A stretch of DNA of 64,000 nt from Thuidium tamariscinum (GCA_947034885.2 OZ019759.1:7752501-7816500); one strand, 5' to 3'. Shown: positions 25,730 through 37,163, numbered from the stretch's first letter. Numbers and translations are program-made. Notes: generated by a model from the sequence alone, not told the origin.

Positions 25730-26684
25730 ACCGCCTAAGGGGCCCAAAAGTGGCCTGTATAGAATTCAAAGTGCTGCCACTTTTGTAGCCCATGTCCAAA
25801 TTCAATGAAACTTGTTGGGAAATTTGGCCTATTCTTCTATTTTATGTTGTTAAATTTTTAGATCAATCTAAGAGGTGATCATTATGTGGAAGCCAATCGA
25901 AGTTCACAAAGTTTTATGTCATTCACCCAAGTGCACTTGATGGCGGCAACTTCAGGGGCAGGTATCTCCTTCATCCAATGTTTCATGTGAATAAAATTAG
26001 TTGGGTTCAACTGCCTTTGAAGTATAATGTTTGAGGTGAAATTTTCAAGTCAATCGAAGATGTCTAGATTGTTTGGGAGCAATTCCAAATTCCAAATCAC
26101 GCCATTTTGCAACTTCAATGAACTTTGGTGGCTTGTATCTTCTTCATACAGTGTCCAATTTCAATCACAAATTTGGGTAAGTTGCACATATTACTTTAGT
26201 TTGTGTCGCTACAATTTCACATCAATCCAAGAATTTCTCAATGATTGAGGTGCATTCTAGTAGAAGGAGTTTTCACCGTACATGTGTTTTCTGCCACTTC
26301 TGTTACATATTTTCTGACATTTGCAAGACATTTTGCAAACACATTGAGTCAAGTGAATGATATTTTTTTTCAACAATGTATTTATATGCTGATCTTGAAT
26401 CACTTTGTAGTTTAAAGTTTTTTCATTTGCTAGGTTTACAAGTCAAATTTCACCTCTAAATGAGTTTTTAGGAAAATTTGAACATTCTTTTTGAACACTA
26501 AAAGTTTTTAATCTTGGAATGTAAGTGGTCTAATAACTTCAAATTTGATGCAGGCCACGTACAACATACTCACTACAAGATTGTACGGTAAAGATGTGTA
26601 TGAATTAGTCACATTTAGATTCATATCACTTCAGAAGGTACAATTTATTGGAACCCCAAATGGTTGTGGGTCTTCTAGGGTTAA
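25730..26684 (+). mobile_element. Small inverted-repeat element, family 2, long copy
   Basis: Runs from ACCGCCTAAGGGGCCC (25730) to GGGTCTTCTAGGGTTAA (about 26684). It is homologous over both ends to the inverted copy at 11942-12337, with an extra internal segment of about 0.5 kb. The CACTACAAGATTG at 26571-26583 is internal to this family and is not a CACTA terminus. No coding capacity. Confidence 0.55.
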
Positions 26685-27897
26685 AGGGAACACAGAGTCT
26701 TCTTTGAAAATGATATATTGTAGCGTCATCGTCTGTAGTCCTTGTTCTTGCAGAGAAAGAAGTTCATAGTAGGATTGAAATGCTTAGATGATCAAAGGCC
26801 AAGCCTCGTGGACGCCGTCGGGTCCGTGAAGTTTTTTTCTACTTTCGCAACGTGTGACACGCCGGATGGGCAACTTCTCCTTCCGCGCGCAGCCGCGGTA
26901 GGCCCCGCATCCTACCCCTCTGCAGCGCCCCCTGTAGAGTATTCTCGCGTTTAGTATTTTGTTGGTTTTATTGTGTTCTTTGTTTTTGAGTCCTGTCCTG
27001 TTGGTCTGCGTGGTCCCACCAGGCCAACTTTAACTATAGCGGTTTTGTATTTCTACCTTGCAATGAATTTTCGTTTCATCTGTGTCCAAGAAACAACAGC
27101 AGTAGGACTGAAGTTAAGGACAACGGCGCCCACGAAGCACTAAATGCTGACCAATTGGCTGGGACAAATTGTTTTATGCTAAATTTGTAGTTTTGAGTTT
27201 CTCCTGTACAACAAAGTGTGTTGGACGTTCATATACGAGATTACTCTTGCAACGCGGGCTGTGCATTGTCACTTCCCGATTTATTGGTATTGGAAATATA
27301 TTTAGGGAAATAGAATGTATGTTCGTTGGGTTTTCACTTGTTCTTGTCAGCGAATTTAGGGTTAGTGCTTTTGCTAGAATCTCGGCGAAAGCGAGACACA
27401 GAAGAAGACAGCCAGAAACGTTTCAGGGTCCGCTGCTTTCGGAGCGCATACTTAGACGTAGTTTGGCGAAAGGTCATTGCATTTTGATTGTGAGGAAGTA
27501 TATGGCAATGGAATGCAGCGAGTCACTTGTTTCATCAAAGAGTGAGTGCAACTTTGATATGTCAATGTAGGTTTCCTTTCTGTCCATTGTGGAGTCGTCG
27601 CTGCGTCAATTCGAATCGTCTGTTTTTTAGGACGGCCATTTCTTCAAAATCAAATCAGAATCATCAGTAATTCAGAGTGTCTGTTGGATCTAAGTAAAGG
27701 TCCTTGTACCTTTCAGAAATACATTCGTGTTAAATGAATTCAGGAACTGAAACCTTCGGTACATCATCGAGTGCAGTTTTTTCCATTCGTATGGAGAAAT
27801 CTTTGTTAGGTTTCTGTGAAGCCGTTCTAATTTTCAGTTCGTATTTCCAAATTTGTAATTGGATATCCAGTTGACGGGTTTCGTTTTTCTTTTACAG
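26685..27897 (+). other. 5' region of the G-rich plus-strand locus
   Basis: Base composition changes abruptly here from AT-rich to GC-richer with G exceeding C on the plus strand. A CpG-rich patch at 26800-26950 (CCGCGCGCAGCCGCGG) and an Arg/Lys-rich open segment at about 27361-27483 (ARISAKARHRRRQPETF) could be the promoter or 5' exon of gene A, but no splice junctions could be fixed. I infer an upstream boundary of the locus near 26690, directly abutting the family-2 element. Confidence 0.3.
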
Positions 27898-29804
27898 AAA
27901 TGGGTAAAGAAGAGTGGCACCATAAAATGAAGATTCTGACGTACAGAGGAATAAGAGTTTTGGAAGGGCTTCGTTTCAGGTGGGTGAATCTTGTTTTCGC
28001 TGTTGATACGGAATTCAATTTTTTTCGAAAAGCAAATTCCTGACGGAATTTGTAATGTCTGTGCTTCTTTATTGCATTGGAAGTGGGATAAGTTCAACAG
28101 TGATCCCTTTCCTTTGCAACACAGGTCTTCGGACTTTTGGGAGGGGTACAAGTTGTATTGCTATGCTCGTTATTCTGATTGCAAAAGATCGAAAGTTCGT
28201 TTTGTGGCAAGCAAAATGGGTAAGCCATAATCGTCATAACTTACTTTGACAATCCGATTTCAATGACATAATTACGTAGACGGTTGTGGCATGTTTTAGG
28301 TTTTTTGATGTAAAAAGTCGTTGAACATGAAACAGAATTCATGAACAGTCTTGTGAATTTCCTTACATCCGGTTGCAGTCATTGCTGTAGCGGAATTCTT
28401 TTGAGTTACATTTTGTCACTTTCTCAATCATTTCGTATGGCAGGTCGCGTGTTCTGTGAATTACACGATTTGGAAACAGTTGAGTGGAGTGCCATTTCAG
28501 ATAGCAGTGTTCGAGAAGTGTGGGCCATGATGGAGGAGTACGCAGAGTTGTGCCATGGTGAGGACTGGAAAAATTTGAGGTCAGCTTCTAATGTCCTCCA
28601 TCAGCAATCCACCATTCATAGCATACGGATTGTGCTTGTTATTATGATGGTCCATGATGTAATGCATTGTATCTTTTATGATTTCATTCGGAGGGGATTT
28701 GCGTATGGTAACCGCTTAGAAACATCGTAGGAAATGCTGTGTTGATGAAGAATTGAAACCAGTTGGAACTCACTCACAGAAGCGCCTTTGTTGTTACAAC
28801 GATGTAGTTTGTGTGCGAAGTTATAATGTCTCAATACAAAAAGGAATGTGTCTCATGTACTTTCCTTTTTTGAAAACGGAATTCCTTTTACCATAATTGA
28901 GAATTCATGACACAGTAGCGGTTTAGGGTTTAGGGTGTGATGCTACATTTGACAATATTTTATTTTGCGGTGACAATGTCTGGGGAGTTTTATTAAGTGA
29001 TGTAAGGGTTGTGGGAGGTGTTTGTGTTGGAAGACCTTTGTACGATGGTTTCTTCAATTCTCTTTGTGAGGCATTGAGTTTGAATGTGTTTGCAGATCTC
29101 TCATGGAAGAGTTTGACAACGTCAAAGAGTTGTCAAAGTCGGAGAAAGGGTACTTGCTACTTCAAATTCTTGAGGTCAGTCCCTATGCCTAAAACCTAAA
29201 TTTTTCCAAAACGTACAAGTATGAGGAAGTCATTGTCATTCATCCGAATTACTGACGTCCTTCACGAAGTGCAAAGACGGAAGTGCCGGATTTCAGTCTG
29301 TATGACTCATCAGCACAAACAACGTTCATGGTGGTTTAGTGTAGCCATTCCTGTAATTACTTAGGTAGTACGTTATACCAAGGTACAGCAGGACTGAAGT
29401 TGTTGGATTTGGTAGAAACATTATGAACTGAATAATAGTTTATGGTCTGCGTTTACAGGATGACGGCAATGGGACTAAAAATATTCCGAAACATTGTCAA
29501 CGCATTGAAATTCAAGGCACGAATATCTTTGAAGAGATAAGGGAGAAGTTGAATTCCGTGACCTACAACTTAGACAGATTGAAACAATCCTCTAGGGCAT
29601 CGGCAGAAGTGGGCAGAAAATGAAAACAGAATTGCCTCTTCGCAGAACACTCCATTTCACGTACACCAAAAGGAAAAGGAGCGTCCTAGCGCACGACATC
29701 TGAAGACACTAATTACAGAGTATTTCATCTACAGTAATGAGGAGTACTCTCTTCTTTATGAGTGCTCTGAGAAGGCTTTGTTAGTGGAGCGTGGCATATG
29801 TTAC

Positions 29805-29809
29805 CTTCT
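29805..29809. repeat. Target-site duplication of the copia element, left copy
   Basis: CTTCT immediately precedes the 5' LTR and is repeated exactly at 36315-36319 after the 3' LTR. A 5-bp duplication is normal for Ty1-copia integration. It marks the insertion point within exon 4 of gene A. Confidence 0.95.
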
Positions 29810-30024
29810 TGTTAAGATATGTAGTGTGAACGCTCACCATAATGGTGAGTGACACGTGGCTTAGGGAATCATTCTTGTCCAATGGGAGAAGGGAACTATT
29901 CATTGTCTCTCTCCCTTCTCCCTTTGTATATACCACCAACTAATTATGAAGACACTTAGTTCTTTGAGTATACTTTGGTGTTGTTTATTGCTTTGTGATT
30001 TTGTTTCGTATTTTATTCTCAACA
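29810..30024 (+). repeat. 5' LTR
   Basis: Starts TGTTAAGATATG and ends TTCTCAACA. It contains a perfect 17-bp palindrome CTCACCATAATGGTGAG (29833-29849), a CACGTGG-like box at 29853-29858, a pyrimidine-rich tract at about 29906-29924 and a TATATA box at 29927-29932, which suits Pol II initiation about 30 bp downstream. Identical base for base to the 3' LTR. Confidence 0.95.
29927..29932 (+). promoter_or_regulatory. LTR TATA box
   Basis: TATATA in a CTTTGTATATACC context, 93 bp before the LTR end. The equivalent in the 3' LTR is 36217-36222, which could drive outward transcription into the 3' half of gene A and beyond. Confidence 0.6.
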
Positions 30025-30045
30025 CGTTATCAGCACGCTCTTATA
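30025..30045 (+). promoter_or_regulatory. Probable primer-binding site
   Basis: Directly after the 5' LTR comes CGTTATCAGCACGCTC. The TATCAG core matches the TGGTATCAGAGC site complementary to plant initiator tRNA-Met only in part, so tRNA assignment is uncertain; position alone makes it the priming site. Confidence 0.5.
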
Positions 30046-31048
30046 ATTTCATTAGAGATCTTTCTTGCGCTTTAGTTTCAAATTTTTTTTCTCTTTAAAG
30101 CACCTCTGGTTTAGAGTTCATTTTGTACAAGATTCTTTGCAAAACCTCTGTTTGCAGTCTCTGTGAACTGTCTGCTCTGTCTCGGTAGAGATTACTTTGA
30201 GCTCCTGGGCTTTGGAGCAGTTTTTTTTAAAAAAAATATCCTCTCTGTCAACTCGTTCTCTCAGTTTCCAGTTTCTCGGCCCTCTCTCTCTGGACTCAGA
30301 CCCTCCCAACTCTCACTCTCGACTCAGACCCGGCCTCCACCCTGAAGCGGCCCAGTGTCTGTCACTCCTTCCTTCTGTCCCCCCTCTCGGCTTCTGTCCA
30401 GGCTCCTCGGCTCTCTCCAGGCCGTACTTCACACCCCTCCACCATCTTTGTTGGTTCATAGCTTTATTTTATTTTTCTCTTATTCTAACTTCTTGCCTCT
30501 TCATTTTTCTCTTTGCTTCTCTTTCAAAACTTTTCAATTTGAAGCAAGCTTCACTTCCACCTTCTTCTTCACAACTCTTCAAACCCTTGCTTCCAAAATT
30601 CAAGTTATTTTATTTTTATTTTATTTTATTTTCATTTTCAATTTTATTAACCTTTCATTTAAAATAAATAAATAAATAATTAATTAATTAAATAATTAAA
30701 TAATTAAAAATATAAATATTATCTTCATCTATATTTTTTATTTTCTTTATTTTATTTTTACATTTATTTTTCTTTATCTTTATCTTTATCCCAATCTTTA
30801 TCTTTCTTTTAATTTAATTTAATTATTCACTACTACTTACTATTTACTATTCACTACTTACTATTTACTATTTAATTTTTAATTTTTAATTTTTAAATTT
30901 TTTTCTTTATTTTATTTTTCTTTATTTTTCTTACATCTTTATCTTTTACTATATCTTTATCTTTATCTCAAATTTCATCTTTATCTTTATTTCTCATTCC
31001 AAACCCTAATTTCTCCCAAAGCCATATTTTTCTTCTTTCTTCTACATC
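30046..31048 (+). other. Copia leader, low-complexity
   Basis: About 1 kb of untranslated leader. It is pyrimidine-rich to 30600, then dominated by A/T runs and TTTATC, TTTTA and ACTATT short repeats (30600-31010). Open frames here are compositional. Confidence 0.7.
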
Positions 31049-34000
31049 ATGACTACTTCGACATCTTCTGTTGCTACATCTACGACTATTCCGGTGGCTG
31101 CCACTATTATTGAGCCACCAAGGCTTCAGCCTCTTCTTTTTCCACAACTTGCAGCGGATGGGAGCAATTATCTATTATGGGCGAGGACGGTTAAAGCACA
31201 TATATTTGCTGAGGGACTATCAGACGCTATTATGTTTGACACTACCCCCACTGTAAGTGCCACTGCTCCTACTGCTACAGGCTCTACTGAGAATGTTGCT
31301 ATTCCTGCAACTACTATTTCTTAAGCTATTTCTTGGAAAGCATTACTTTTGCTCCGTCGCCATGTTGTTCCCTCTTTACAACATCAATATTTAGAGATAG
31401 AAAAATCAAATGAGCTTTAGCAAAAGCTCAAATCTCGTTTTGACCATCAGAAAACGATGTTTCTTCCTAGGGCTCTCCATGATTAGACCCATTTACAAGT
31501 GTTGGATTTTCCAACACTTGTTGCTTTTAACAATGAATTGTACCGCATCATATCACAATTGCGATTGTGTGGTCAATCTATAACCGAGCAAGAAATGATT
31601 GAGAAAACTCTCTCAACATTTCCACCAGTTTCTGCTGTACTTGCTCAACAGTATAGAAACATGAAATTTGAGAATTACTCAGATCTCATATCTCTATTAC
31701 TTCTTGCTGAAAAGCAAAATGAGATTCTTCTGCGAAATGCAGAAGCCCGCCCCATTGGGACTACAGTTCCTGAGTCTCATGTTGTCAAGGTTTCTCATGT
31801 CAAACCTAAGACACACAAATTTAAGAAACATCGCTATAAACAGTCAAGAAGTCATAGTCATGCGCAGAAGAAGAATACTAATTCTTCTACTCAAAACCAT
31901 GGTAAGCGTCAGTTAGAGACACGTTCTTGCCACAAATGTGGTAGAGTTGGACATTTGGCAAATATTTGCCGTACATCAGACTATTTTGTCAAGATGTTTC
32001 AAGAAAACAAGAAACTTCGAGCTCAGGGTCGTGAAACCCATACTATGGATGCGTCTATGGACCCGTTTGGAGCTGAAGATTTTGAAACACATGTTGCTGA
32101 GGATACCTCCACTGGTGAGTCTTGTGATGCACTCCTTGACTCTGCAACTACACATACAATTTTACAGAATAAACAATTTTTTGATATTGATAATCTCTCA
32201 ACTTGGCAAACCAGAAATTTAATAACTATGGCTGAATCGAATGTGTTTCATTTCCAGGAGGGACCTGCAAAGGTGATTTTGCCTGAGGGCACCACCATAA
32301 CATGCATGCGTGCTATGTTTTCTCCCTCTGCGCCTCGAAGCCTGATCAGCTATCGAGATATCCGCACCAATGGTTTCCATCTCTCGACCAAAATTCTAGA
32401 TAGGTGAGAGGCTTTGGTTTTTGTACAGAATAATAAAGTAGTAGAAACAGCCTTTGCTGCGGCAAGTGGCTTGTATCAGATTCCAATCCGACCACCAAAT
32501 GTATCTACTTTTGCTTTATCTTCTTCTTATAATAAAACTTCACTGTGGCATGGAAGACTGGGTCATCCAGGCTTCACTTTATTTCGTAAAATTCTTCCAT
32601 GTATTCTTGGTCATAATTTACAGCCATCTAATGTAAATTCTATGACATTATGCCAAGCATGTGTACAAGGCAAATTGATTGCCAGACCATCTCTATGGAA
32701 GTTGCCCAGTGAATTACCACCAATGCTTTCGAGGCTACATGGTGATATTTGTGGTCCTATAACACCTATGTCTGGACCATTTCGATATTTTTTGGTTTTG
32801 GTTGATGCCTCAGGCAGACAATCTCATGTTTCTCTACTTTCAACTCGAAATCTGGCTTTTTCCAATTTACTTTCGATGTTGATCCGATTCAAGGCTCATT
32901 TTCCCGATCATCCTATCAAAACACTTCGGATGGATAATGCCCAAGAATTTCGGTCCAAATCTTTCGAAGATTATTGTATTGCCACTGGGATTGATTTGAC
33001 ATATTCAGTTCCATATGAACATGCCCAAAATGGATTGGCAGAGTCTTTTATCAAGCGCATTCAGCTTATAACAAGACCTTTATTGTTACATGCAAATTTG
33101 CCTACATACATGTGGGGACATGCAGTTCTCCATGCTGCAACTCTAATTCGACTTTGTCCTTCATCCGTAGAGATTGCTTCTTCACAAGAGCTTCTTTCAG
33201 GACATATTCCAAATGTGTCTCATTTACGAGTATTTGGATGCCGCGTTTGGGTTCCAATTGTAGAACCTCAACGTCATACTATTGGCGCTCATCGCCAAGA
33301 AGGTATTTACGTGGGATTTGACTCTCCAAGTATTATTCGTTACATCAACCCTTCTACTGGTACGTTACTCCGTGCACGTTTTGCCAATTGTCGATTTGAA
33401 GAAGATGTATTTCCATCTTTAAAAGGAGGAGAATCTATTCAAGAGACTTCTACTGGCCTTACTTTTCGAACACCTCAAACATTTATATCAAATCCTGATC
33501 CACGAACATCTTTGACTGAAAATGAAGTTGCCAAAATTTTACATTTACAAAAGATTGCGGATCAAACACCTGATGGTTTTAATGATGCTCCAAGGATCAC
33601 TAAAACTCCATTGAATGAGGCTCGAAATCTTCCTGCTCGAGTTTTTGTACCAGAAACCACAACCATTGCTACTCCTCAATCTATTGGTAAACGGACTCAT
33701 GGACCAAACAAGCAACCACGCAAACGCAAGACTATTATTGCTGCTGCTTCTTCTCTACCCACAGCAACCACTTCCAATTTTATTCAACCATCTACTTCTC
33801 AAGAAATTATGTCTAATTCAAACACAGAATTGTCTGTGATGTACTGTGGTACTGGTGATATATGGCATAGAACAAACATCGACATCGATGAACCATTCAT
33901 TTCTATGATTGTCGAAAATCTTTCTTGCGAAAAAGATGACCCCGAACCACGTACAGTTGAAGATGCTATGCGTCGCCTTGATTGGCTCAAGTGGAAAGAT

Positions 34001-35536
34001 GCTATTGAGGAGGAGTATGTTTCTTTGAAAAAGCGACAAGTCTTTGGACCTATCGTGAATAATCTTAATTCACGACCTCTTGGATACAAATTAGTTTTTG
34101 TACGCAAACGAAATGACAAAGGTGAGATTATTCGCTACAAAGTTCGTCTTGTTGCTCAAAGATATACACAAAAATTTGGCATTGATTATGATATTACATA
34201 TTCACCAGTTATGGATACTATTACTTTTCGTTATCTCTTTGGAATGGCAGTCCACACTATCCTTGAGATGATCCTTATGGATGTCGTTACTGCTTACTTA
34301 TATGGCTCACTTCATACCAATATTTATATGAAAGTCCCCCCTGGCCTTGAATCTACAACTCCAAGCACCACTATTTCAGGCAAACATCGTGGCGTTAAAT
34401 TACAACGTGCACTATATGGTCTTAAACAATCTGGACGCATGTGGTACCAACGCTTACAACAATTTCTTATTGCAAATGGCTTTATTAATAATTCATTACT
34501 TCCATGTCTCTTTATTAAACGAGACAAAGATGGTTTTGTCATCATTGCAGTTTATGTTGATGATTTAAACCTAGTGGGTACCAAATCTGCATTAACTGCA
34601 GCTACTCAACTACTTATTCGAGAGTTTGAAATGAAATTACTTGGCAATACTACCTTTTGTATTGGTTTGCAAGTTCATCATTTGAAAGATAATAGTATTT
34701 TTCTTTCTCAAACAACCTACATCAACCGAATCTTAAAAAGATTCAACATGTTTGATGCATATCCTCTGTCAACACCTATGGTCGATCGCAGTTCTCAAGG
34801 TGAAGACCCTTACCGTCCTTGCAAGGAGGAGGAGGAAACACTCAGTGAAAATTATCCATACCTCGCTACGATCGGAGCACTTTTATACTTGGCTACGTTT
34901 ACAAGACCTAATATTTCATTTGCAGTGAGTGTTCTTGCAAGGCATAGTGCTCGACCTACACTTCGACATTGGAATGGCATCAAACACCTTTTCCGTTATT
35001 TGAAAGGAACTGAAGACTTGGGACTACACTATACTCGATCACTTGATCCAACATTAGTTGGATATGCTAATGCAGGATATAGATCTGATCCTGCGACATC
35101 TAAATCTCAAACAGGCTATGTTTTCTTGCGACATGGAGCTGCAATATCTTGGAAATCTGTAAAGCAAACGATTACTGCCACATCATCTAACCATGCAGAA
35201 ATTGTTGCTTTACAAGAAGCATCTCGTGAATGTATTTGGTTGAGATCGATTGACAAGTTCATTCGAACGAACTGCGGATTATTTTATGATAATTCTCCAA
35301 CTATTTTATACGAAGACAATAGTGCTTATGTTACTCAAATGCAAGCAGGTTTTATTAAAGGTGATCGTACAAAACATATTGATCCAAAGTATTTCACCTT
35401 TACTAATGACTTAATTATAGACAAAGTACTTGAAGTTAAGAAAATTGCATCAGCAAATAATCTTGCTGATCTTTTTACCAAGGCTCTTCCATCAACTACT
35501 CATCGTCGACTTGTCCATGGCATTGGAATGCGGTGA
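31049..35536 (+). pseudogene. Copia gag-pol polyprotein frame with four in-frame stops
   Basis: One reading frame runs from ATG 31049 to TGA 35534-35536. It is interrupted by TAA 31322-31324, TAG 31418-31420, TAG 31484-31486 and TGA 32405-32407, each one transition from CAA, TGG or CGA. Gag N-terminus lies before the first stop. The segment 31499-32407 holds a zinc knuckle CHKCGRVGHLANIC (CX2CX4HX4C, about 31928-31969) and protease DSATTH (about 32138). The 1040-residue segment from 32414 carries the integrase zinc region (WHGRLGH...C-x2-C, residues 45-83). Its integrase core has D111, D174 and E210, the last two 35 residues apart. RT follows with MDVVTAYLYG (D623) and YVDD (714-717), then RNase H ending near HIDPKYF. 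All catalytic residues I can check are present. The polyprotein builds particles, makes cDNA and integrates it. Confidence 0.93.
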
Positions 35537-36087
35537 CTTAGTAGTTTAGAACAAGAAATTCAATAGTTTTTCTTTATAAAGTTTATTGACCTTTTTAATT
35601 CCCTTCCATAGATTTTTCCCATTGGGTTTTACTATGAGATTGGATTGATAAAGGAGTTGTACTCTTTTTCCTTCATCTGTGGTTTTATCCTTAAAATATA
35701 TTAAGGTTTTCCCAGATAAGGTTTTAACGAGGCAACATTTATAAACTTTTACAAAATTTTCATATAGAAAAAGGTGGGGTCGTGGTGAGAACCACGGTTT
35801 AGGTTTCAATGCTGGAGCTTGTTACCATCTTGGGGTGTCCTACATCTTGTCACATTACAGCTCAGGGGTAGGGTAGCGGGTCGGCTGTTTATTCCTACCT
35901 CACTAGCGATGCCAAGCCGCGAGTTTCCCGAATCAGTCGACGAAGCCGACGGGTATCGAACCTCGGACCGATCGGTTGACCACCGACGTATGAAACCAGC
36001 CGACCAAGTCCACGACTTGGCGACAGTGACTGGTTTTTATTTGATCTTATAGCCTTCATCGATTAGTACTTCACCATTATTATGTTG
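35537..36087 (+). other. Copia 3' untranslated region
   Basis: Non-coding between the pol stop and the polypurine tract. The first part is T-rich; from about 35870 the sequence becomes GC-rich and tRNA-like on the minus strand (separate entry). Confidence 0.7.
35875..36030 (-). repeat. tRNA-like (SINE-head-like) sequence within the copia 3' region
   Basis: On the minus strand a box-A-like TCGCCAAGTCGTGG (about 36024-36010) is followed some 60 bp later by a perfect box B, GGTTCGATACC (within 35951-35964), the Pol III promoter pair of tRNA genes. Between them GGTTTCATACG resembles an anticodon loop with CAT. No closed acceptor stem is evident, so it is not a functional tRNA; a tRNA-derived SINE head captured by the retrotransposon is the best reading. 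Downstream (lower coordinates) the sequence stays GC-rich to about 35875. Confidence 0.45.
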
Positions 36088-36099
36088 AGCGAGGGGGAG
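36088..36099 (+). promoter_or_regulatory. Polypurine tract
   Basis: GAGGGGGAG (36091-36099) lies directly before the TG of the 3' LTR, the usual plus-strand DNA primer position. Confidence 0.85.
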
Positions 36100-36314
36100 T
36101 GTTAAGATATGTAGTGTGAACGCTCACCATAATGGTGAGTGACACGTGGCTTAGGGAATCATTCTTGTCCAATGGGAGAAGGGAACTATTCATTGTCTCT
36201 CTCCCTTCTCCCTTTGTATATACCACCAACTAATTATGAAGACACTTAGTTCTTTGAGTATACTTTGGTGTTGTTTATTGCTTTGTGATTTTGTTTCGTA
36301 TTTTATTCTCAACA
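36100..36314 (+). repeat. 3' LTR
   Basis: Identical to the 5' LTR over all 215 bp. Followed by the CTTCT duplication (36315-36319) and then by the continuation of gene A exon 4 at 36320. Confidence 0.95.
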
Positions 36315-36410
36315 CTTCTAAAAGGTATTGTAACTTCCCTCAAGAGTGGTACCTCTGGACGAGTGACCATTGGAATGTTCAGCGTACAGTACAGTATGAG
36401 ACGTCGCTGA

Positions 36411-36961
36411 TGCACAGCTATTGATAGTTTTTTATTATCATGTTCTGTATTGCTTTCGTTATTAATCACTTTAAACGACATGTTGAAATCAGAAGCTTAT
36501 TGTTGTACTTCACTTCGTGCACGCACTTCGCTTAACAAGGTACATTGAAGAAATGAGAAGGGATTATTTTCAGTACCGTTTCTAGGAAGTGAGGTCAGGG
36601 ACCATGTTACAGTGAATCCATAGTGCTGTGCTTTGTGTAGGTCTCGAGAGGTGTAGAGGACACAATAATTCATTGAGTGGTCCTTGATGAAGAAATTTTG
36701 CAGACAATACGCAAACGAAAAATTTAAGTAGAAGATATCTAATTCGAAGTCATGTAGTACAGATGTAGTTCAAGTCGTTGGAGTATACAGCGAAATAAAA
36801 ACCTATGGCAGTTGAAGTGGATCCTGATCCGAAACCGAATTCATGCGGCAAAGATGTGCGGAACTGGTACATATGAATTCGAAAGTCAATCAATGTTGTT
36901 TACTTGTGTTGTCCACTGTTGGGCATTCCGATTGTAGAAGTTGCTTGTTCAGTCGTTTGAA
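36411..36961 (+). other. G-rich spacer after gene A
   Basis: No exon was fixed. One plus frame (36680-36950) reads as protein-like text broken by TAA, TAA and two TAGs, each a single transition from CAA or CAG. It may be an old exon, but chance is not excluded. Confidence 0.3.
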
Positions 36962-37163
36962 AACAGAGACCTCATCACGAAATGTAAGTGTGGAAGATGA
37001 AGATGTATGTGAGTATTCTGTAGAACAACGGTTTCTCTCCCATGAAGAAAAAAAAATTTGAGCAGTATGGAACATGCATGTCTGCAGTGAGGGACCTCCA
37101 TGAAAACCGTTGTCCTCCGTTGAGAAATTTTTGTATTAGCACAGGAACGTCTCATGTTGACAA
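36962..37163 (+). pseudogene. Gene B exon: unrecognised, frameshift at an A run
   Basis: After an ACAG acceptor near 36961 the sequence encodes an acidic stretch (SVEDEDVCEYSVEQRFLSHEE). Across a 9-A run (about 37047-37055) the frame slips into KFEQYGTCMSAVRDLHENRC and ends with STGTSHVDK at a GTATGG donor (37164). Both halves look like natural protein, and the slip lies exactly in the homopolymer, so it is either a 1-nt indel mutation or a consensus error. Family unknown. Confidence 0.4.

Larger units (their letters stand above)
29810..36314 (+). mobile_element. Complete Ty1-copia LTR retrotransposon (6505 bp), coding region with stops
   Basis: The element has two identical 215-bp LTRs (29810-30024, 36100-36314), TG...CA ends, a 5-bp duplication CTTCT, a primer-binding-like site after the 5' LTR, a polypurine tract before the 3' LTR, and a single-frame gag-pol region in the copia order gag, protease, integrase, RT, RNase H. 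LTR identity over 215 bp indicates a recent insertion or gene conversion. The coding frame nonetheless has four in-frame stops and no frameshift, so this copy probably could not have supplied all its own proteins and was likely moved by those of a relative. It sits in the same orientation as gene A, which it disrupts. Confidence 0.97.
27898..36410 (+). pseudogene. Gene A: spliced gene of unknown family, interrupted by the copia element
   Basis: Exon 1 is 27898-28219 (acceptor TTTTACAG, ATG at 27900, donor GTAAGC). Exons 2 and 3 are 28443-28579 (donor GTCAGC) and 29096-29174 (acceptor TTTGCAG, donor GTCAGT). Exon 4 starts at 29459 after TTTACAG and continues, after the inserted retrotransposon, to a TGA at 36408-36410. 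Splice phases agree at all three introns (1, 2, 0), strong evidence for genuine coding DNA. Landmarks: a CNVC pair in exon 1, a second Cys pair in YCYARYSDC, then GRVFCELHDLETVEW, a leucine/acid-rich exon 3 (KGYLLLQILE) and a C-terminal SGRVTIGMFSVQY segment. Two reading-frame slips are present: one at a 7-T run near 28019-28025, one near 29600. The copia insertion adds a lethal break at 29809/36315. The cysteines may bind zinc; the family is not recognised. Length without the insertion is about 330 residues. Confidence 0.6.

Noticed and set aside
26571..26583. CACTACAAGATTG as a CACTA transposon start, with its exact inverse ending at 12054
   Set aside because: The sequence on both sides is also shared between the two sites in inverted orientation, so the motif is internal to the family-2 inverted-repeat element. 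The bases outside it do not match a 3-bp duplication with the 55143 end.
30197..30675. Open frames rich in Phe, Leu, Ser and Pro in the copia leader
   Set aside because: Pyrimidine-rich untranslated leader; no gag similarity, and the gag start lies at 31049.
35951..36024. Functional tRNA-Met gene on the minus strand
   Set aside because: Box A and B are present but no complementary acceptor stem or proper variable loop was found; a tRNA-derived repeat is more likely.
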